A stretch of 64,000 nt of DNA. It comes from Cycloclasticus sp. GTDB lineage: Bacteria > Pseudomonadota > Gammaproteobacteria > Methylococcales > Cycloclasticaceae. The stretch covers positions 744,001-808,000 of the forward strand of contig JBFLJU010000001.1 of assembly GCA_040743155.1 (NCBI GenBank), in the 5' to 3' direction. The notes beneath the pieces were generated by a model. It worked only from the letters and a program-made list of their open reading frames with translations, was not told where the DNA came from and did no database searches. A program made the translations under genes and the position numbers. Positions 48,296 through 58,345 of the stretch are shown in pieces (within the stretch, counting starts at the first letter, position 1; every line of letters begins with the position of its first letter).

Positions 48296-48598
48296 TTATT
48301 TGATCGTAGCGTCTGTCTTTTCTATATCACCCGTATTGTCATTCCAACGAAGCTGTATGCTCTCACCTTTTTTACCACCTTCAAACGCAAAGGCAAGGTA
48401 TGGGTTTTGCGAGACAGAGGTGCCAAATTGAGCAACAAAAACTACTTTTCCATCGTATTCACAGGTTAGTTCTTGTATATATTTTGCAGGGATTTTTTCA
48501 CCGGTTTCTTTGTTAACGCGACGGCCAGTTTCCATTGGGTGTTTCGCTAATACACGTACTGAGGTAATGTCGTTCTTAAATTTTGCTTTAACTTTCAT
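48296..48598 (-). CDS. soxZ: sulfur carrier complex subunit SoxZ
   Basis: SoxZ binds SoxY to form the carrier to which sulfur intermediates are attached. The 100-residue product starts MKVKAKFKNDITSVRVLAKHPMETGRR and has IPAKYIQELTCEYDGKVVF and the C-terminal PYLAFAFEGGKKGESIQLRWNDNTG. It has no signal peptide, as expected, because it is exported with SoxY through the Tat system. It lies 22 bp after soxY. Confidence 0.96.
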   Translation of the reverse strand: MKVKAKFKNDITSVRVLAKHPMETGRRVNKETGEKIPAKYIQELTCEYDGKVVFVAQFGTSVSQNPYLAFAFEGGKKGESIQLRWNDNTGDIEKTDATIK

Positions 48599-48620
48599 AT
48601 TAATCTCCGAGTTCTATGCT

Positions 48621-49079
48621 TTAGCCGCCGCAACCACCAATAGTTACTTTTACTTCTTGGCTTTTACTGAAAAGCTTGCCATCTGCTTTGATAACAGCCG
48701 TTACGGTACTGGTTTGTGCTAAACGAATACGCGTTGAAATATCAGGGATTGTGCCACTAGGGATCTTAAAAGAAGCGGTTAAGGGCTGAGGGTTGTCTTT
48801 CACAAAAATATTGATGGAGTCGACATTTTTCATGCTGGTTTTAACCGATACAGGAACAGCGCCGCCATTTTCTGCGATTTTAGGCACTTTTAGCTTAACT
48901 TGATCGCTTTCAACCAGCTCAGTTGAACCGAATAAATTTTTGTATGCATCTTCTGGTTTGGTTGCGTTAAAGGCATCGCTAGCCCAAGCGGCCCATGCGG
49001 TAAGAGGGGTCATCAGTGCGAAGCAAGCAGTTGACCCGATTGTTAACAGGTTTAGAAACTTTCTACGTGAAATATCCAT
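48621..49079 (-). CDS. soxY: sulfur carrier subunit SoxY
   Basis: SoxY carries the sulfur intermediates on a mobile C-terminal cysteine. The 152-residue protein has a twin-arginine signal (ISRRKFLNLLTIGSTACFALM) and ends with VKVTIGGCGG, the family's swinging-arm motif. The body includes LKVPKIAENGGAVPVSVKT. It lies 22 bp after soxX and before soxZ. Confidence 0.97.
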   Translation of the reverse strand: MDISRRKFLNLLTIGSTACFALMTPLTAWAAWASDAFNATKPEDAYKNLFGSTELVESDQVKLKVPKIAENGGAVPVSVKTSMKNVDSINIFVKDNPQPLTASFKIPSGTIPDISTRIRLAQTSTVTAVIKADGKLFSKSQEVKVTIGGCGG

Positions 49080-49101
49080 TTTTTCTCCGGTTGCTATAGG
49101 G

Positions 49102-49449
49102 TTAAAGTGTGTATAAATAATCGATTATTTTGTCAACCTCGGCATTGCTTAGAATATGGTGCCTGCCGAAAGGTGGCATGATTGTAATCGGGTTTTTGCT
49201 GGTAGCATCCCATATTTGTGCTCTTAAAATGGCGCGTTCTGGGAACCTCGCTTTCATGGCGATAAGGGGTGGCCCAATGTTTCCTGGCATCTCCCCGTCG
49301 TCAATTGCGTGACAAGCTAGGCAGTTGCCCTTTGATCGGTCAAAGGCTAATTTTTTGCCCTCCATACTTTCAGCAAATGCCACATTGGATAGCACGCTAA
49401 ATAAGATAAGCCGTAAAATATTTTTAATGTTTATTACTTTAAATGTCAT
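49102..49449 (-). CDS. soxX: cytochrome c subunit SoxX
   Basis: SoxX is the electron-accepting haem partner of SoxA. The 115-residue protein has a signal peptide (LRLILFSVLSNVAFA), the haem site CLACH in SKGNCLACHAIDDGEMPGNIGPPL, and a distal methionine in ITIMPPFGRHHILSNAEVDKIIDYLYTL. It is short, as in compact type III SoxX forms associated with SoxK. It starts 3 bp after soxD. Confidence 0.94.
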   Translation of the reverse strand: MTFKVINIKNILRLILFSVLSNVAFAESMEGKKLAFDRSKGNCLACHAIDDGEMPGNIGPPLIAMKARFPERAILRAQIWDATSKNPITIMPPFGRHHILSNAEVDKIIDYLYTL

Positions 49450-49452
49450 TAC

Positions 49453-50373
49453 CTACTTAGCCTCAATCATATAATGAACGGCATTTTCAATTTGTTCGTC
49501 TGTTAATGATAGGTTACCGCCTTTTGCCGGCATTATGCCTTTATCTCCAAGAAAACCATCAATTGCGTGTTTTACAAGGGTGTCCATGCCTTGCTCGAGT
49601 CGTTTAGTCCATGCTTCTTTATCGTTTAATGTAGGTGCGCCAGCAACGCCGCTTCCATGGCAAATTAAACAACTTGTTGAGTAAATAGCCTGACCTGCAC
49701 TAGCGGATTTGCTTAGAGATGATTTTTTTTCTTCACCTGAACTTCTTTTTTGATCAGGCGTGATGCCACGTAGTGATTGCACTACAATGATTTTGTCGGG
49801 GTCTTTGCAGCTTTCCATGCAACGTATATTTTTTGTATCAGGCCGGTTATCTATATAGAAGTTGTCTTCATTTGGCATCTTGATGGCCGCGAAATTGTTT
49901 ACGGTTAATATAAAGTCATCCTCTACTAGATCGTTTAAAAAAAGAACGTAGGCGGTAAGGGCATATACTTCATCAGGTTTTAATGTCTTAGGCGCAGCGA
50001 ACGGCATGGCCCTATTGATATAATCCCATAAGGTTGAAGCATAAGGCCAATAGCTTCCAACTGTTTTTTCAGGACGGTCTTCTGTGAGCGAACCTTCACC
50101 ACCAGCTAGGGGAGGCCAACGACCTTCACCTTCACCAAATATGCCATGACAAGAGGCGCATTTTTCTTCATATAAGCCCTCGCCGAGGGTGACGGATCCT
50201 TGCCCTTTTGGCAGTCCTTTACCGTCTGGCCGGACGTCAATATCCCATCCAGCAATTTCTTCTAAAGTTGCTTTTTTACCGATACCAAAACTTCCTGCAG
50301 CAAAAGATGTTGTTGAGATGATAGCAATGATGACGACAGCAACGGCGATAAATAGTTTACTTAAGCTGCACAT
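49453..50373 (-). CDS. soxD: diheme cytochrome c SoxD
   Basis: SoxD passes electrons from the SoxC molybdenum centre. The start at 50373 (MCSLSKLFIAVAVVIIAII) follows GGAAG and gives a good signal peptide; earlier in-frame starts at 50388 and 50451 lie within soxC. About 306 residues. Two haem sites are visible: CASCHGIFGEGEG and CLICHGSGVAGAPTLND. The start overlaps the soxC end by 17 bp, so the two are translationally coupled. Confidence 0.93.
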   Translation of the reverse strand: MCSLSKLFIAVAVVIIAIISTTSFAAGSFGIGKKATLEEIAGWDIDVRPDGKGLPKGQGSVTLGEGLYEEKCASCHGIFGEGEGRWPPLAGGEGSLTEDRPEKTVGSYWPYASTLWDYINRAMPFAAPKTLKPDEVYALTAYVLFLNDLVEDDFILTVNNFAAIKMPNEDNFYIDNRPDTKNIRCMESCKDPDKIIVVQSLRGITPDQKRSSGEEKKSSLSKSASAGQAIYSTSCLICHGSGVAGAPTLNDKEAWTKRLEQGMDTLVKHAIDGFLGDKGIMPAKGGNLSLTDEQIENAVHYMIEAK

Positions 50374-51667
50374 TTTTGATACTTCCATTGCTTTGTAATT
50401 GCCAAGTATGAATTGAGTTCTTATGGTAAATGGAGTTTGTGCCGCGGACATTGCGGAGCTGAGTTAGTGTTGGTTGAACATAACCCGTCTCATCGATCGC
50501 ACGGCTTTGTAGTAGACCGGGTGCGCCATCCCACTTAAATGGCAAGGAAAAACGCGTAAGGGCCTTTGATAAGACCAGTCCTTTTAGTCTAGCCGGCTGC
50601 CATGAAACACCACCATTAATTGAAATATCGACCTGTTTGATTTTTCCTCGTCCACTCCACGCTAAGCCTTCAATTTCGTATGAGCCTTTTGTACTCCATG
50701 GGTTTTCAGGGCAGGGTGATGTAATAACGGAATTAGCTTCTTGTTCGTACGAGAAACGACGAGCACGGCCATCTGGCATGAGGTCGGTGTATTTCGATGT
50801 TTCTTCTCGGTGGTGCCATGGTTTATCGCCAATTTCTAAACGGCGTAACCACTTAACCGATGTGTTCCCTTCCCAGCCAGGGTTAAACAGGCGGACGGGG
50901 TAGCCTTGTTCTGGACGGAGCTTTTCACCGTTTTGAGCGTAAACGATAAGCGCATCATCTAAGGCTTTACCTATAGGAATACTACGGCTCATGCTAGCTC
51001 CATCTGCGCCTTCTGCTAAAACCCATTTGCCTGTGTTTTGAACGCCCACTTCCTCAAGTAATGTAGATAAACGTACCCCTGTCCACTCGCAACAGCTGAT
51101 CATGCCGTGTGTGAACTGCAGGGCTTCCATTTGAGGTCCACGCCATTCCATGCCGCCGTTAGCAGGGCATTCAAGAAAGTTGATAACGGATTCAGATGGA
51201 AACCTCATTAGATCATCCATCGTGAATATCAGTGGGTTGTCAACTAAGCCATGGATTATTAAGCGATGTTCCTCAGGGTTAATTATCGGTGCGCCGGCAT
51301 GATAGCGCTCAAAAACAAGACCATTTGGGGTAATAATGCCTTTTAATTCATGAATGGGCGACATGCTGATGGATGAAATTTTATCAGCGGTTAGCCAAGG
51401 TACTGTGCGTCGAATAACATTTTTTTCAAATTTTGATGGGGCCCCGTATGGGGCTGAGACAACCCCCGTGCCTAGTGTCTTACTCCAGATTGGGGTGTTA
51501 GGCGGTAGGTTGTCCGAGATGGCTCCGCCTGTGACAGATGCTGCGACAAGGCCAGTGCTAAATTTAACACCTTTTTTTAGGAAATCCCTTCGTGAAGAGG
51601 AAGGGACTTGGCTAGCTAATTCAGCAAGGTATGCTTTAGAGCTCTCTGGTTTTTTTGAGTTCGCCAT
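50357..51667 (-). CDS. soxC: sulfane dehydrogenase SoxC
   Basis: SoxC is the molybdopterin subunit that oxidises the SoxY-bound sulfane to sulfone. The 436-residue precursor has a twin-arginine signal (SSRRDFLKKGVKFSTGLVAASVTGGA) and a sulfite-oxidase-type Moco domain with HRLIIHGLVDNP, the Mo-ligand cysteine in FLECPANGGMEWRGPQ, AEGADGASMSRSIP and GYPVRLFNPGWEGNTSVKWLRRLEI, then a dimerisation domain. It is the first gene of the sox operon. With SoxCD present, thiosulfate can be oxidised fully to sulfate. Confidence 0.95.
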   Translation of the reverse strand: MANSKKPESSKAYLAELASQVPSSSRRDFLKKGVKFSTGLVAASVTGGAISDNLPPNTPIWSKTLGTGVVSAPYGAPSKFEKNVIRRTVPWLTADKISSISMSPIHELKGIITPNGLVFERYHAGAPIINPEEHRLIIHGLVDNPLIFTMDDLMRFPSESVINFLECPANGGMEWRGPQMEALQFTHGMISCCEWTGVRLSTLLEEVGVQNTGKWVLAEGADGASMSRSIPIGKALDDALIVYAQNGEKLRPEQGYPVRLFNPGWEGNTSVKWLRRLEIGDKPWHHREETSKYTDLMPDGRARRFSYEQEANSVITSPCPENPWSTKGSYEIEGLAWSGRGKIKQVDISINGGVSWQPARLKGLVLSKALTRFSLPFKWDGAPGLLQSRAIDETGYVQPTLTQLRNVRGTNSIYHKNSIHTWQLQSNGSIKNVQLK

Positions 51668-51753
51668 CTCTCTATCAGGTACTTAGTGTGACACAATTGT
51701 ATAACAGAAATTAGCATATCTATATAGCAATATATTATATATAGAGTTTTTTT

Positions 51754-53868
51754 TTATAGGTTGTCTAACATTTCCTGAGCTTTTTGTTTCTCAGCATCGT
51801 TACCAGACGCTAATACTTCATTCAAGGTATTGCGAGCGGACTCAATGTCTTCCATTTCAATTGATGCTTGAGCGAGTGCTAATTTTGTTTCGAGATTATC
51901 TTCAACAGTGTCGGTTGAAGCGATGTCCATTTCGTCAGATGGCGCGATACTTGGTTTATCTAATGATGTTTCATTTTTGATCAGGTTGAAATCGAATTCA
52001 AATTCGCTATTTGTATTACTGTCAGCTGAGTTGTCTTCTTCTATGCTGTGGTCAGCTTCCGTATCGGGCTCCGACTCTGACTCTGACTCTATTGTTGCTT
52101 GCTTAATCTCAATTTCTTCATTCAAAGGTGAAAGAAAGAGTGATGAGTCTGGGTTAAGTTCTGCTCCCATTTCAGCAATGCTGTTCCACGTGTCAGGGTC
52201 GGACTCTTGAAGGTTGGATAAAGAACTGGCAAGCTCTTCAAATGACTCTGGGTTATCCGATGAGAAGTGTATGTCCAATAATTTTAGTTTGTAGCTCAAA
52301 TTATCTGGATCGGTTTCAAGAGCTTTGCTGATAAGGTCTTCAGCTTGTTGGTAACGACCGTACGCAATATAAACATCACACTCAGTTAGTGGATCCGCCT
52401 CTTGAGTATGTATGTTTGAATCAAATTCAGTTGGAGTAAATTCACTTAATAAAGGCTCCTCTTCAACGATGCTCGAAGATGTTTCGCTGCTATCAGCATC
52501 GAGCATATCTTCAGTGATGGTTGGTGAAAAAGCGGGTGTTTCACTAAATGATTCGTCACCTTTTGGGTCTGTGGTTTGTTTTTTACGGCGTGCTAAGAAT
52601 AACCCAAGTAAGGCGATGGCAAGTCCGCCACCATAAAGTGGTAGATTATCGCTTTGCTCAATGATAGGTGCCGATGCTTGTTTAGGTGTCGTGGCTGGAG
52701 AAGCATCAACGACAGGTTTGTTTGATTGCAGTTGCGCCAGCTGTTCATCCTTTAATACGAGAAGGCGTTGAAGCTTCTCTAACTGTGATTCTAAATCGCT
52801 AAGTCGTGATTTGACTTCTTTGTTTTCTTCTTCAAGGGTGGTCGCCATTTCAATGGCAATATTAGCCTGTTCATTAGGGTCTGTTGCGCCAACGGGTGTG
52901 TCTGTCGTGCCACCTTCGATGGGGATGTCTTTCCCAGCCTCTTGCTTAGGTGTTAAAAGCGTTAGCTTCGCCTCTTCTAGGTTACTTTTAAGTTTTTTTT
53001 TAGCGCTTGATTCGGTAGCGGATTGTTGTTCGATGCTATTTACTGCTGCAACAGCCGTTGGTGGTTGTTTGGACTTAGTTGAAGACGACCATAAGGCGTT
53101 TTGTTCGACGTACTCATTGTTAGCTTGAGCTGACGTTCTGCTGTCAACTTGCTCATTGCTAGGAAGTTGAAGAATAGCGCCTTTTTTTAACGCATTAATA
53201 TTTTTTTTATAGAATGCTTTTGGGTTGTTGTCGTATAAAGCCAACATCATTTGTTGATGTGTCACAGTGCTATTATCAGCTATCAGTTTTTTGGCAATGC
53301 CCCAAACGGTGTCTCTATTTTTAGTAGGGCCATATTCTACTGCTACTGGTTGAGCAGCAGGGGGCACATTACTTGTTAGCTGAGTATTTGTTGTAGTTGT
53401 TACAACCGCTTGAGGTGTTGGGGTGATCGCTGGGCTTTTGGGTAATTCAAGTGGCGTAGTTCTAACGTCGGACATGGTGATTGGTGGGTCTAAAAGAATA
53501 GTGAATTCTTTTAGGGTGCGACCTTGAGGCCATTCAACTTCAAGTATAAAGTTTACGAAAGGTTCTTTTATCGTCGTGTTAGAGCGAACGTCAACAGTGA
53601 TTTCGCCATTTTTCCCAAGTACTGGCGTAAATTTAAGTTGAGTTAGGTAATGAGGCCTATCAATTCCAGCTTTTTCGAACGTTTCCCGAGACGCTATACC
53701 TATGCGAATGTTACTAGGGTCTTCTTTTTGAGAACCAACGAGAGGGATTTGGGCATTCAATAACTGATTTAACGCGGAATGGGTTTCAATTTCCCCAACA
53801 CCGAGCGCATAGGCGCTGGCTGTGTTAAGTAAGCAGAATGCTGCAACGGCTTTAGTTGGTTTGTTCAT
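51754..53868 (-). CDS. fimV: pilus assembly/polar hub protein FimV
   Basis: FimV is a large inner-membrane hub that binds peptidoglycan and organises polar type IV pili and related proteins. The 704-residue product has a signal-like N terminus, the FimV N-terminal domain (GVGEIETHSALNQLLNAQIPL), a LysM-like segment (KNRDTVWGIAKKLI...VTHQQMMLALYDNNP), a coiled coil (about 340-380), a transmembrane helix (LPLYGGGLAIALLGLFLARRKK), a long acidic linker (SESESEPDTEAD) and the C-terminal TPR-like repeats ending in KQKAQEMLDNL. It lies 78 bp after asd, a typical pairing in gammaproteobacteria. Confidence 0.92.
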   Translation of the reverse strand: MNKPTKAVAAFCLLNTASAYALGVGEIETHSALNQLLNAQIPLVGSQKEDPSNIRIGIASRETFEKAGIDRPHYLTQLKFTPVLGKNGEITVDVRSNTTIKEPFVNFILEVEWPQGRTLKEFTILLDPPITMSDVRTTPLELPKSPAITPTPQAVVTTTTNTQLTSNVPPAAQPVAVEYGPTKNRDTVWGIAKKLIADNSTVTHQQMMLALYDNNPKAFYKKNINALKKGAILQLPSNEQVDSRTSAQANNEYVEQNALWSSSTKSKQPPTAVAAVNSIEQQSATESSAKKKLKSNLEEAKLTLLTPKQEAGKDIPIEGGTTDTPVGATDPNEQANIAIEMATTLEEENKEVKSRLSDLESQLEKLQRLLVLKDEQLAQLQSNKPVVDASPATTPKQASAPIIEQSDNLPLYGGGLAIALLGLFLARRKKQTTDPKGDESFSETPAFSPTITEDMLDADSSETSSSIVEEEPLLSEFTPTEFDSNIHTQEADPLTECDVYIAYGRYQQAEDLISKALETDPDNLSYKLKLLDIHFSSDNPESFEELASSLSNLQESDPDTWNSIAEMGAELNPDSSLFLSPLNEEIEIKQATIESESESEPDTEADHSIEEDNSADSNTNSEFEFDFNLIKNETSLDKPSIAPSDEMDIASTDTVEDNLETKLALAQASIEMEDIESARNTLNEVLASGNDAEKQKAQEMLDNL

Positions 53869-53946
53869 TATATTGCTCCTAAACTAACGATAGTCTTATT
53901 CCCTAAAAACGATAATAGTGAGACATCTAAGTACCTCAACTATAGA

Positions 53947-54966
53947 CTAAAGATATTTTTTTACCAGCACTTCGGCTATTTGTACACTGTTTAACGCGGC
54001 ACCTTTACGAACGTTATCTGCAACGACCCACATATCGAGGCCTCTTGGGTGTGAAATGTCTTCTCTGATACGACTAACATATACATCATCATGACCAGCT
54101 GACTCGCTAACAGCCGTTGCGTATCCGCCATCAATACGTTCATCCATTAACGTAATGCCTTCAAAATTGAACATTAATTCGCGAACCTTTTCTACGCTAA
54201 TTTTTTCTTTAGTTTCAATATGTAACGCTTCTGAATGACCATAAAAAACGGGAACACGAACAGCCGTTGGGTTTACCTTAATTGAATCATCGTTAAAGAT
54301 TTTGTTGGTTTCCCAAACCATTTTCATTTCTTCTTTGGTGTAGCCATTTTCTTGAAAAACATCAATTTGAGGTAATACGTTAAAAGCAATTTGTTTTGGG
54401 TATACCTTGGCTTCAGGATCCTTGCCATTTAATAATTTGGCCGTTTGCCCAGCGAGCTCTTCAATGGCGCTTTTGCCTGTACCTGAAACGGCTTGGTAGG
54501 TCGCCACATTGATACGTTCAATACCAACGGCATCATAAATAGGCTTAAGAGCAACCAACATTTGGATGGTTGAGCAGTTAGGGTTGGCGATAATGCCTCT
54601 TTTAGTGTGTTGTGCAATAGCGTCTGGGTTTACTTCAGGAATAACAAGAGGGATATCGTCGTCATAACGAAAGTGTGATGTGTTATCGATGACAACACAC
54701 CCAGCAGCGGCAGCTATAGGCGCGTACTCGGCTGAGACTGAGCCACCAGCAGAAAACAGGCCGATTTGGACAGTACTAAAATCGAAGTCAGCAAGGTCAC
54801 CAATTTTCACATTTTTGCCATTAAATTGGATGCTACCACCGGCAGAGCGGCTACTGGCTAACGGGTATAAATTCCCAACAGGAAAATTTCGTTGCTCAAG
54901 GATGGATAACATGGTTTCACCAACAGCACCTGTGGCACCAACAACAGCAATATCATAAGTTTTCAT
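53947..54966 (-). CDS. asd: aspartate-semialdehyde dehydrogenase
   Basis: Asd reduces beta-aspartyl phosphate to the semialdehyde, the step after LysC. The 339-residue protein has the NADP-binding start VAVVGATGAVGETMLSILE-like VVGATGAVGETML, the catalytic cysteine in IANPNCSTIQMLVAL, and YQAVSGTGKSAIEEL. It precedes fimV. The sequence looks complete and typical. Confidence 0.96.
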   Translation of the reverse strand: MKTYDIAVVGATGAVGETMLSILEQRNFPVGNLYPLASSRSAGGSIQFNGKNVKIGDLADFDFSTVQIGLFSAGGSVSAEYAPIAAAAGCVVIDNTSHFRYDDDIPLVIPEVNPDAIAQHTKRGIIANPNCSTIQMLVALKPIYDAVGIERINVATYQAVSGTGKSAIEELAGQTAKLLNGKDPEAKVYPKQIAFNVLPQIDVFQENGYTKEEMKMVWETNKIFNDDSIKVNPTAVRVPVFYGHSEALHIETKEKISVEKVRELMFNFEGITLMDERIDGGYATAVSESAGHDDVYVSRIREDISHPRGLDMWVVADNVRKGAALNSVQIAEVLVKKYL

Positions 54967-55081
54967 TTATCTGTGTTCCTACTAAAAATGATTAATTTTT
55001 AAAGTGAAAGCGTCACCTCATTGACTATAAGGTGACGTTTAGTTTGTTACTAAATCAGCGTTTGGCGAAGACAGTTAATAT

Positions 55082-56224
<1,143 letters not shown>

Positions 56225-57031
56225 TTACTTGAGGGGGGTACTTTGAGGAACCTCAATCTTAGCTCTTTTTCTTAAATCATTAATATGTTTTTGAATATGC
56301 TCTTGCTCTAACGCAGCACTAATGCTTGGTTTAACGTCTTCAAATGATGGCGGTGTGCCGTCACGTTTTCCTGCACGTAAAATGATGTGCCAGCCAAATT
56401 GAGTGCGTACAGCCTGTTTAGTGTATTCGCCATCTTTCATTGCAAGTGCGGCTTGTGAGAATTCTGGAACCATTCGCTGAGGTGAAAACCATCCTAGATC
56501 ACCGCCTTTAGGTGCAGTTGGTCCCGTTGAGTATTCCTTAGCTAAGGCTGCAAAATTGCCGCCTTTGTTAAGCTTTTCAATTACTTCTTTAGCGGTGGTT
56601 TCTTCTTTGACTAAAATATGGCTCGCTTTTAGCTCGGTCACGTCCATTTCACCAATTTTAGAATCATATTCTTTTTTTAAACGTTCTTCGGAAATTGGGT
56701 TGTTATCTAGGAAGTTAATCATTGCGACTTGAGATAACATGCTCAAATTGATGAATTTCATTCTCGCTTTGAAATCAGCTGATTTATCCAATTTCATTTT
56801 AAAAGCCTCTTCTTTGAGCAACTGCATGTTAATGATGTCATTAACAAGTTGGTCTGCAGGAGGGGCGTTTTTTGGGTCAATTTGACGTCTTTCTAAGGCG
56901 TAAAACTGAAGTGTTGATTGTTTTAGTTCTTGCCCGTTAACGATAGCGATGGTCGAATCGTCGTTGGCGAATGCTTGTGGGCTCATCGCTCCAAGTAAAA
57001 GTGAAGCAATAATTGCTAGTCTAACCTTCAT
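56225..57031 (-). CDS. parvulin-type peptidyl-prolyl isomerase
   Basis: A 268-residue periplasmic foldase. A signal peptide (MKVRLAIIASLLLGAMSPQAFA) precedes a SurA-like chaperone region (about 25-130) and a single parvulin domain (ASHILVKEETTAKEVIEKLNKGGNFAALAKEYSTGPTAPKGGDLGWFSPQRMVPEFSQAALAMKDGE, abbreviated here by its motifs ASHILV and GGDLGWF). It catalyses cis/trans prolyl isomerisation in exported proteins. It starts directly at the bolA stop and ends at a strong terminator. Confidence 0.93.
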   Translation of the reverse strand: MKVRLAIIASLLLGAMSPQAFANDDSTIAIVNGQELKQSTLQFYALERRQIDPKNAPPADQLVNDIINMQLLKEEAFKMKLDKSADFKARMKFINLSMLSQVAMINFLDNNPISEERLKKEYDSKIGEMDVTELKASHILVKEETTAKEVIEKLNKGGNFAALAKEYSTGPTAPKGGDLGWFSPQRMVPEFSQAALAMKDGEYTKQAVRTQFGWHIILRAGKRDGTPPSFEDVKPSISAALEQEHIQKHINDLRKRAKIEVPQSTPLK

Positions 57032-57319
57032 TTAAATCTCCTTTGGTTGAGGTTGTTCTTCTGGTGTAAAAGCTTTGATGCTTAATGCGTGGATATCATT
57101 TTTCATCATGTCACCTAAGGCGCTATAGACTAATTGGTGACGCTGGATTCTCGATTTATTAGCAAATTTATCAGAAACAATGGTCAGGTAGAAATGTCCG
57201 CCGCCCGATTTAGCACCCTCATGACCCGCATGAGCTTGGCTATCATCTAATACTTGAATGAACTCTGGCTGAATTGCTTCAGTTAAGGTGTTTTTTATAA
57301 TTTCTGTACGATTAGTCAT
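57032..57319 (-). CDS. BolA/IbaG family protein
   Basis: A 95-residue BolA-like protein that, in the family, binds monothiol glutaredoxins and [2Fe-2S] clusters. It contains LTEAIQPEFIQVLDDSQAHAGHEGAKSGGGHFYLTIVSDKFANKSRIQRHQLVYSALGDMM (quoted by parts: DDSQAHAGH and KSRIQRHQLVYSAL are the signature). The His residues in SQAHAGH are the likely ligand region. It stands between yciB and ppiC and overlaps neither. Confidence 0.93.
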   Translation of the reverse strand: MTNRTEIIKNTLTEAIQPEFIQVLDDSQAHAGHEGAKSGGGHFYLTIVSDKFANKSRIQRHQLVYSALGDMMKNDIHALSIKAFTPEEQPQPKEI

Positions 57320-57339
57320 TTTTTTGAGTGGAAATATCC

Positions 57340-57894
57340 CTAGTTATTGTCGTCTGTGATGTTTACGGGGTCTTCGATGTGCCTCATTAAATAAAAGCCT
57401 TGAGCGACAATGAAAATAATCGTCAATCCAAGCATTCCAAATAGTTTGAAATCAACCCAAGTATCCGTGTCAAAATTGTATAGAACATAAAGGTTTAAAA
57501 GCCCTTGTACAATAAAGAAAAGAGCCCAAATACCATTTAGTTTTGTCCAAATATTATCAGGCAGTGTTAACCCGCCACTCATCATACGTTTAATTAGAGG
57601 GGTTTTTCCAATAAAGTGCGTTATTAGGCATGCAAACGCAAAAAGCCAATTTATAACGGTGGGTTTCCACTTTATGAACATTTCATCTTGAAGGTAAAGT
57701 GTAGCGCCGCCGAAAATAAGGATGATAAAGAAGGTCATCAAATGGGTCGATTCAAAGCGTTTGTTTTTGAGCCAATAAGTAGCGACTTGTATGCCCGACG
57801 CGGCCATAGCAACAACGGTAGCTACGTAAATACCTTGCAATTTGTAAGCAATAAAAAACAATAGAATAGGGAAAAAATCAGCTAGGAGTTTCAT
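57340..57894 (-). CDS. yciB: septation protein A / YciB family
   Basis: An inner-membrane protein linked to cell-envelope synthesis and division. The start at 57894 (MKLLADFFPILLFFIAYKLQGIY) matches the conserved YciB N terminus; a longer in-frame start at 57954 adds 20 residues but overlaps the upstream gene. The product (about 184 residues) has five or six hydrophobic segments and the conserved KPTVINWLFAFACLITHFIG and LNGIWALFFIVQGLLNLYV stretches. It is followed by bolA and ppiC. Confidence 0.92.
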   Translation of the reverse strand: MKLLADFFPILLFFIAYKLQGIYVATVVAMAASGIQVATYWLKNKRFESTHLMTFFIILIFGGATLYLQDEMFIKWKPTVINWLFAFACLITHFIGKTPLIKRMMSGGLTLPDNIWTKLNGIWALFFIVQGLLNLYVLYNFDTDTWVDFKLFGMLGLTIIFIVAQGFYLMRHIEDPVNITDDNN

Positions 57895-57913
57895 GAGGCA
57901 AAAAATTAAGTGT

Positions 57914-58246
57914 TTAGACGGTAAAATCGATACCAAGCTGCTCACGAAGTTCATCGCGGGTTTCTTGGTTTTCTAAGGCTTGGTTATCGATATAATATTG
58001 AATTGATTTTTGGTTCTTGTTTTCTATGTCACTGGCGCGGAAACTTGTTTGTTGACTATTGTCTAAAGATTCAATTTGTTCAAATAGTTCAGCACGATCC
58101 ACCCCGTTGAATGATAACTGAGCGCTTTGTTGACTATCAGTTGCCTGCTTTTGATCCAAGCCTTCATTAGAAACAGGCTGTTTAGTAACCGCTTTTTTTG
58201 TATTGGTTATTAACCCAACATTGGATAAATTTGCTTGAATGTTCAT
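57914..58246 (-). CDS. hypothetical protein, 110 residues
   Basis: I do not recognise a characterised family. The 110-residue product has no signal peptide or membrane segment. It starts MNIQANLSNVGLITNTKKAV, then has a Gln/Ser-rich low-complexity stretch (DQKQATDSQQSAQ) and a conserved-looking C terminus (IQYYIDNQALENQETRDELREQLGIDFTV). It leads the operon with yciB, bolA and ppiC (20 bp gap to yciB), and is divergent from zapE. The C-terminal part resembles a short helical segment that could interact with a partner protein. Coding is supported by clean codon use and spacing. Confidence 0.6.
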   Translation of the reverse strand: MNIQANLSNVGLITNTKKAVTKQPVSNEGLDQKQATDSQQSAQLSFNGVDRAELFEQIESLDNSQQTSFRASDIENKNQKSIQYYIDNQALENQETRDELREQLGIDFTV

Positions 58247-58345
58247 GGGTGATAATTGCTACAATGTACCAACAAGAATGTCCTAACTTGTGACGTCTTT
58301 ATTTCTATAGGATGACCAATCTAACACAATTATTAATATTTCACT

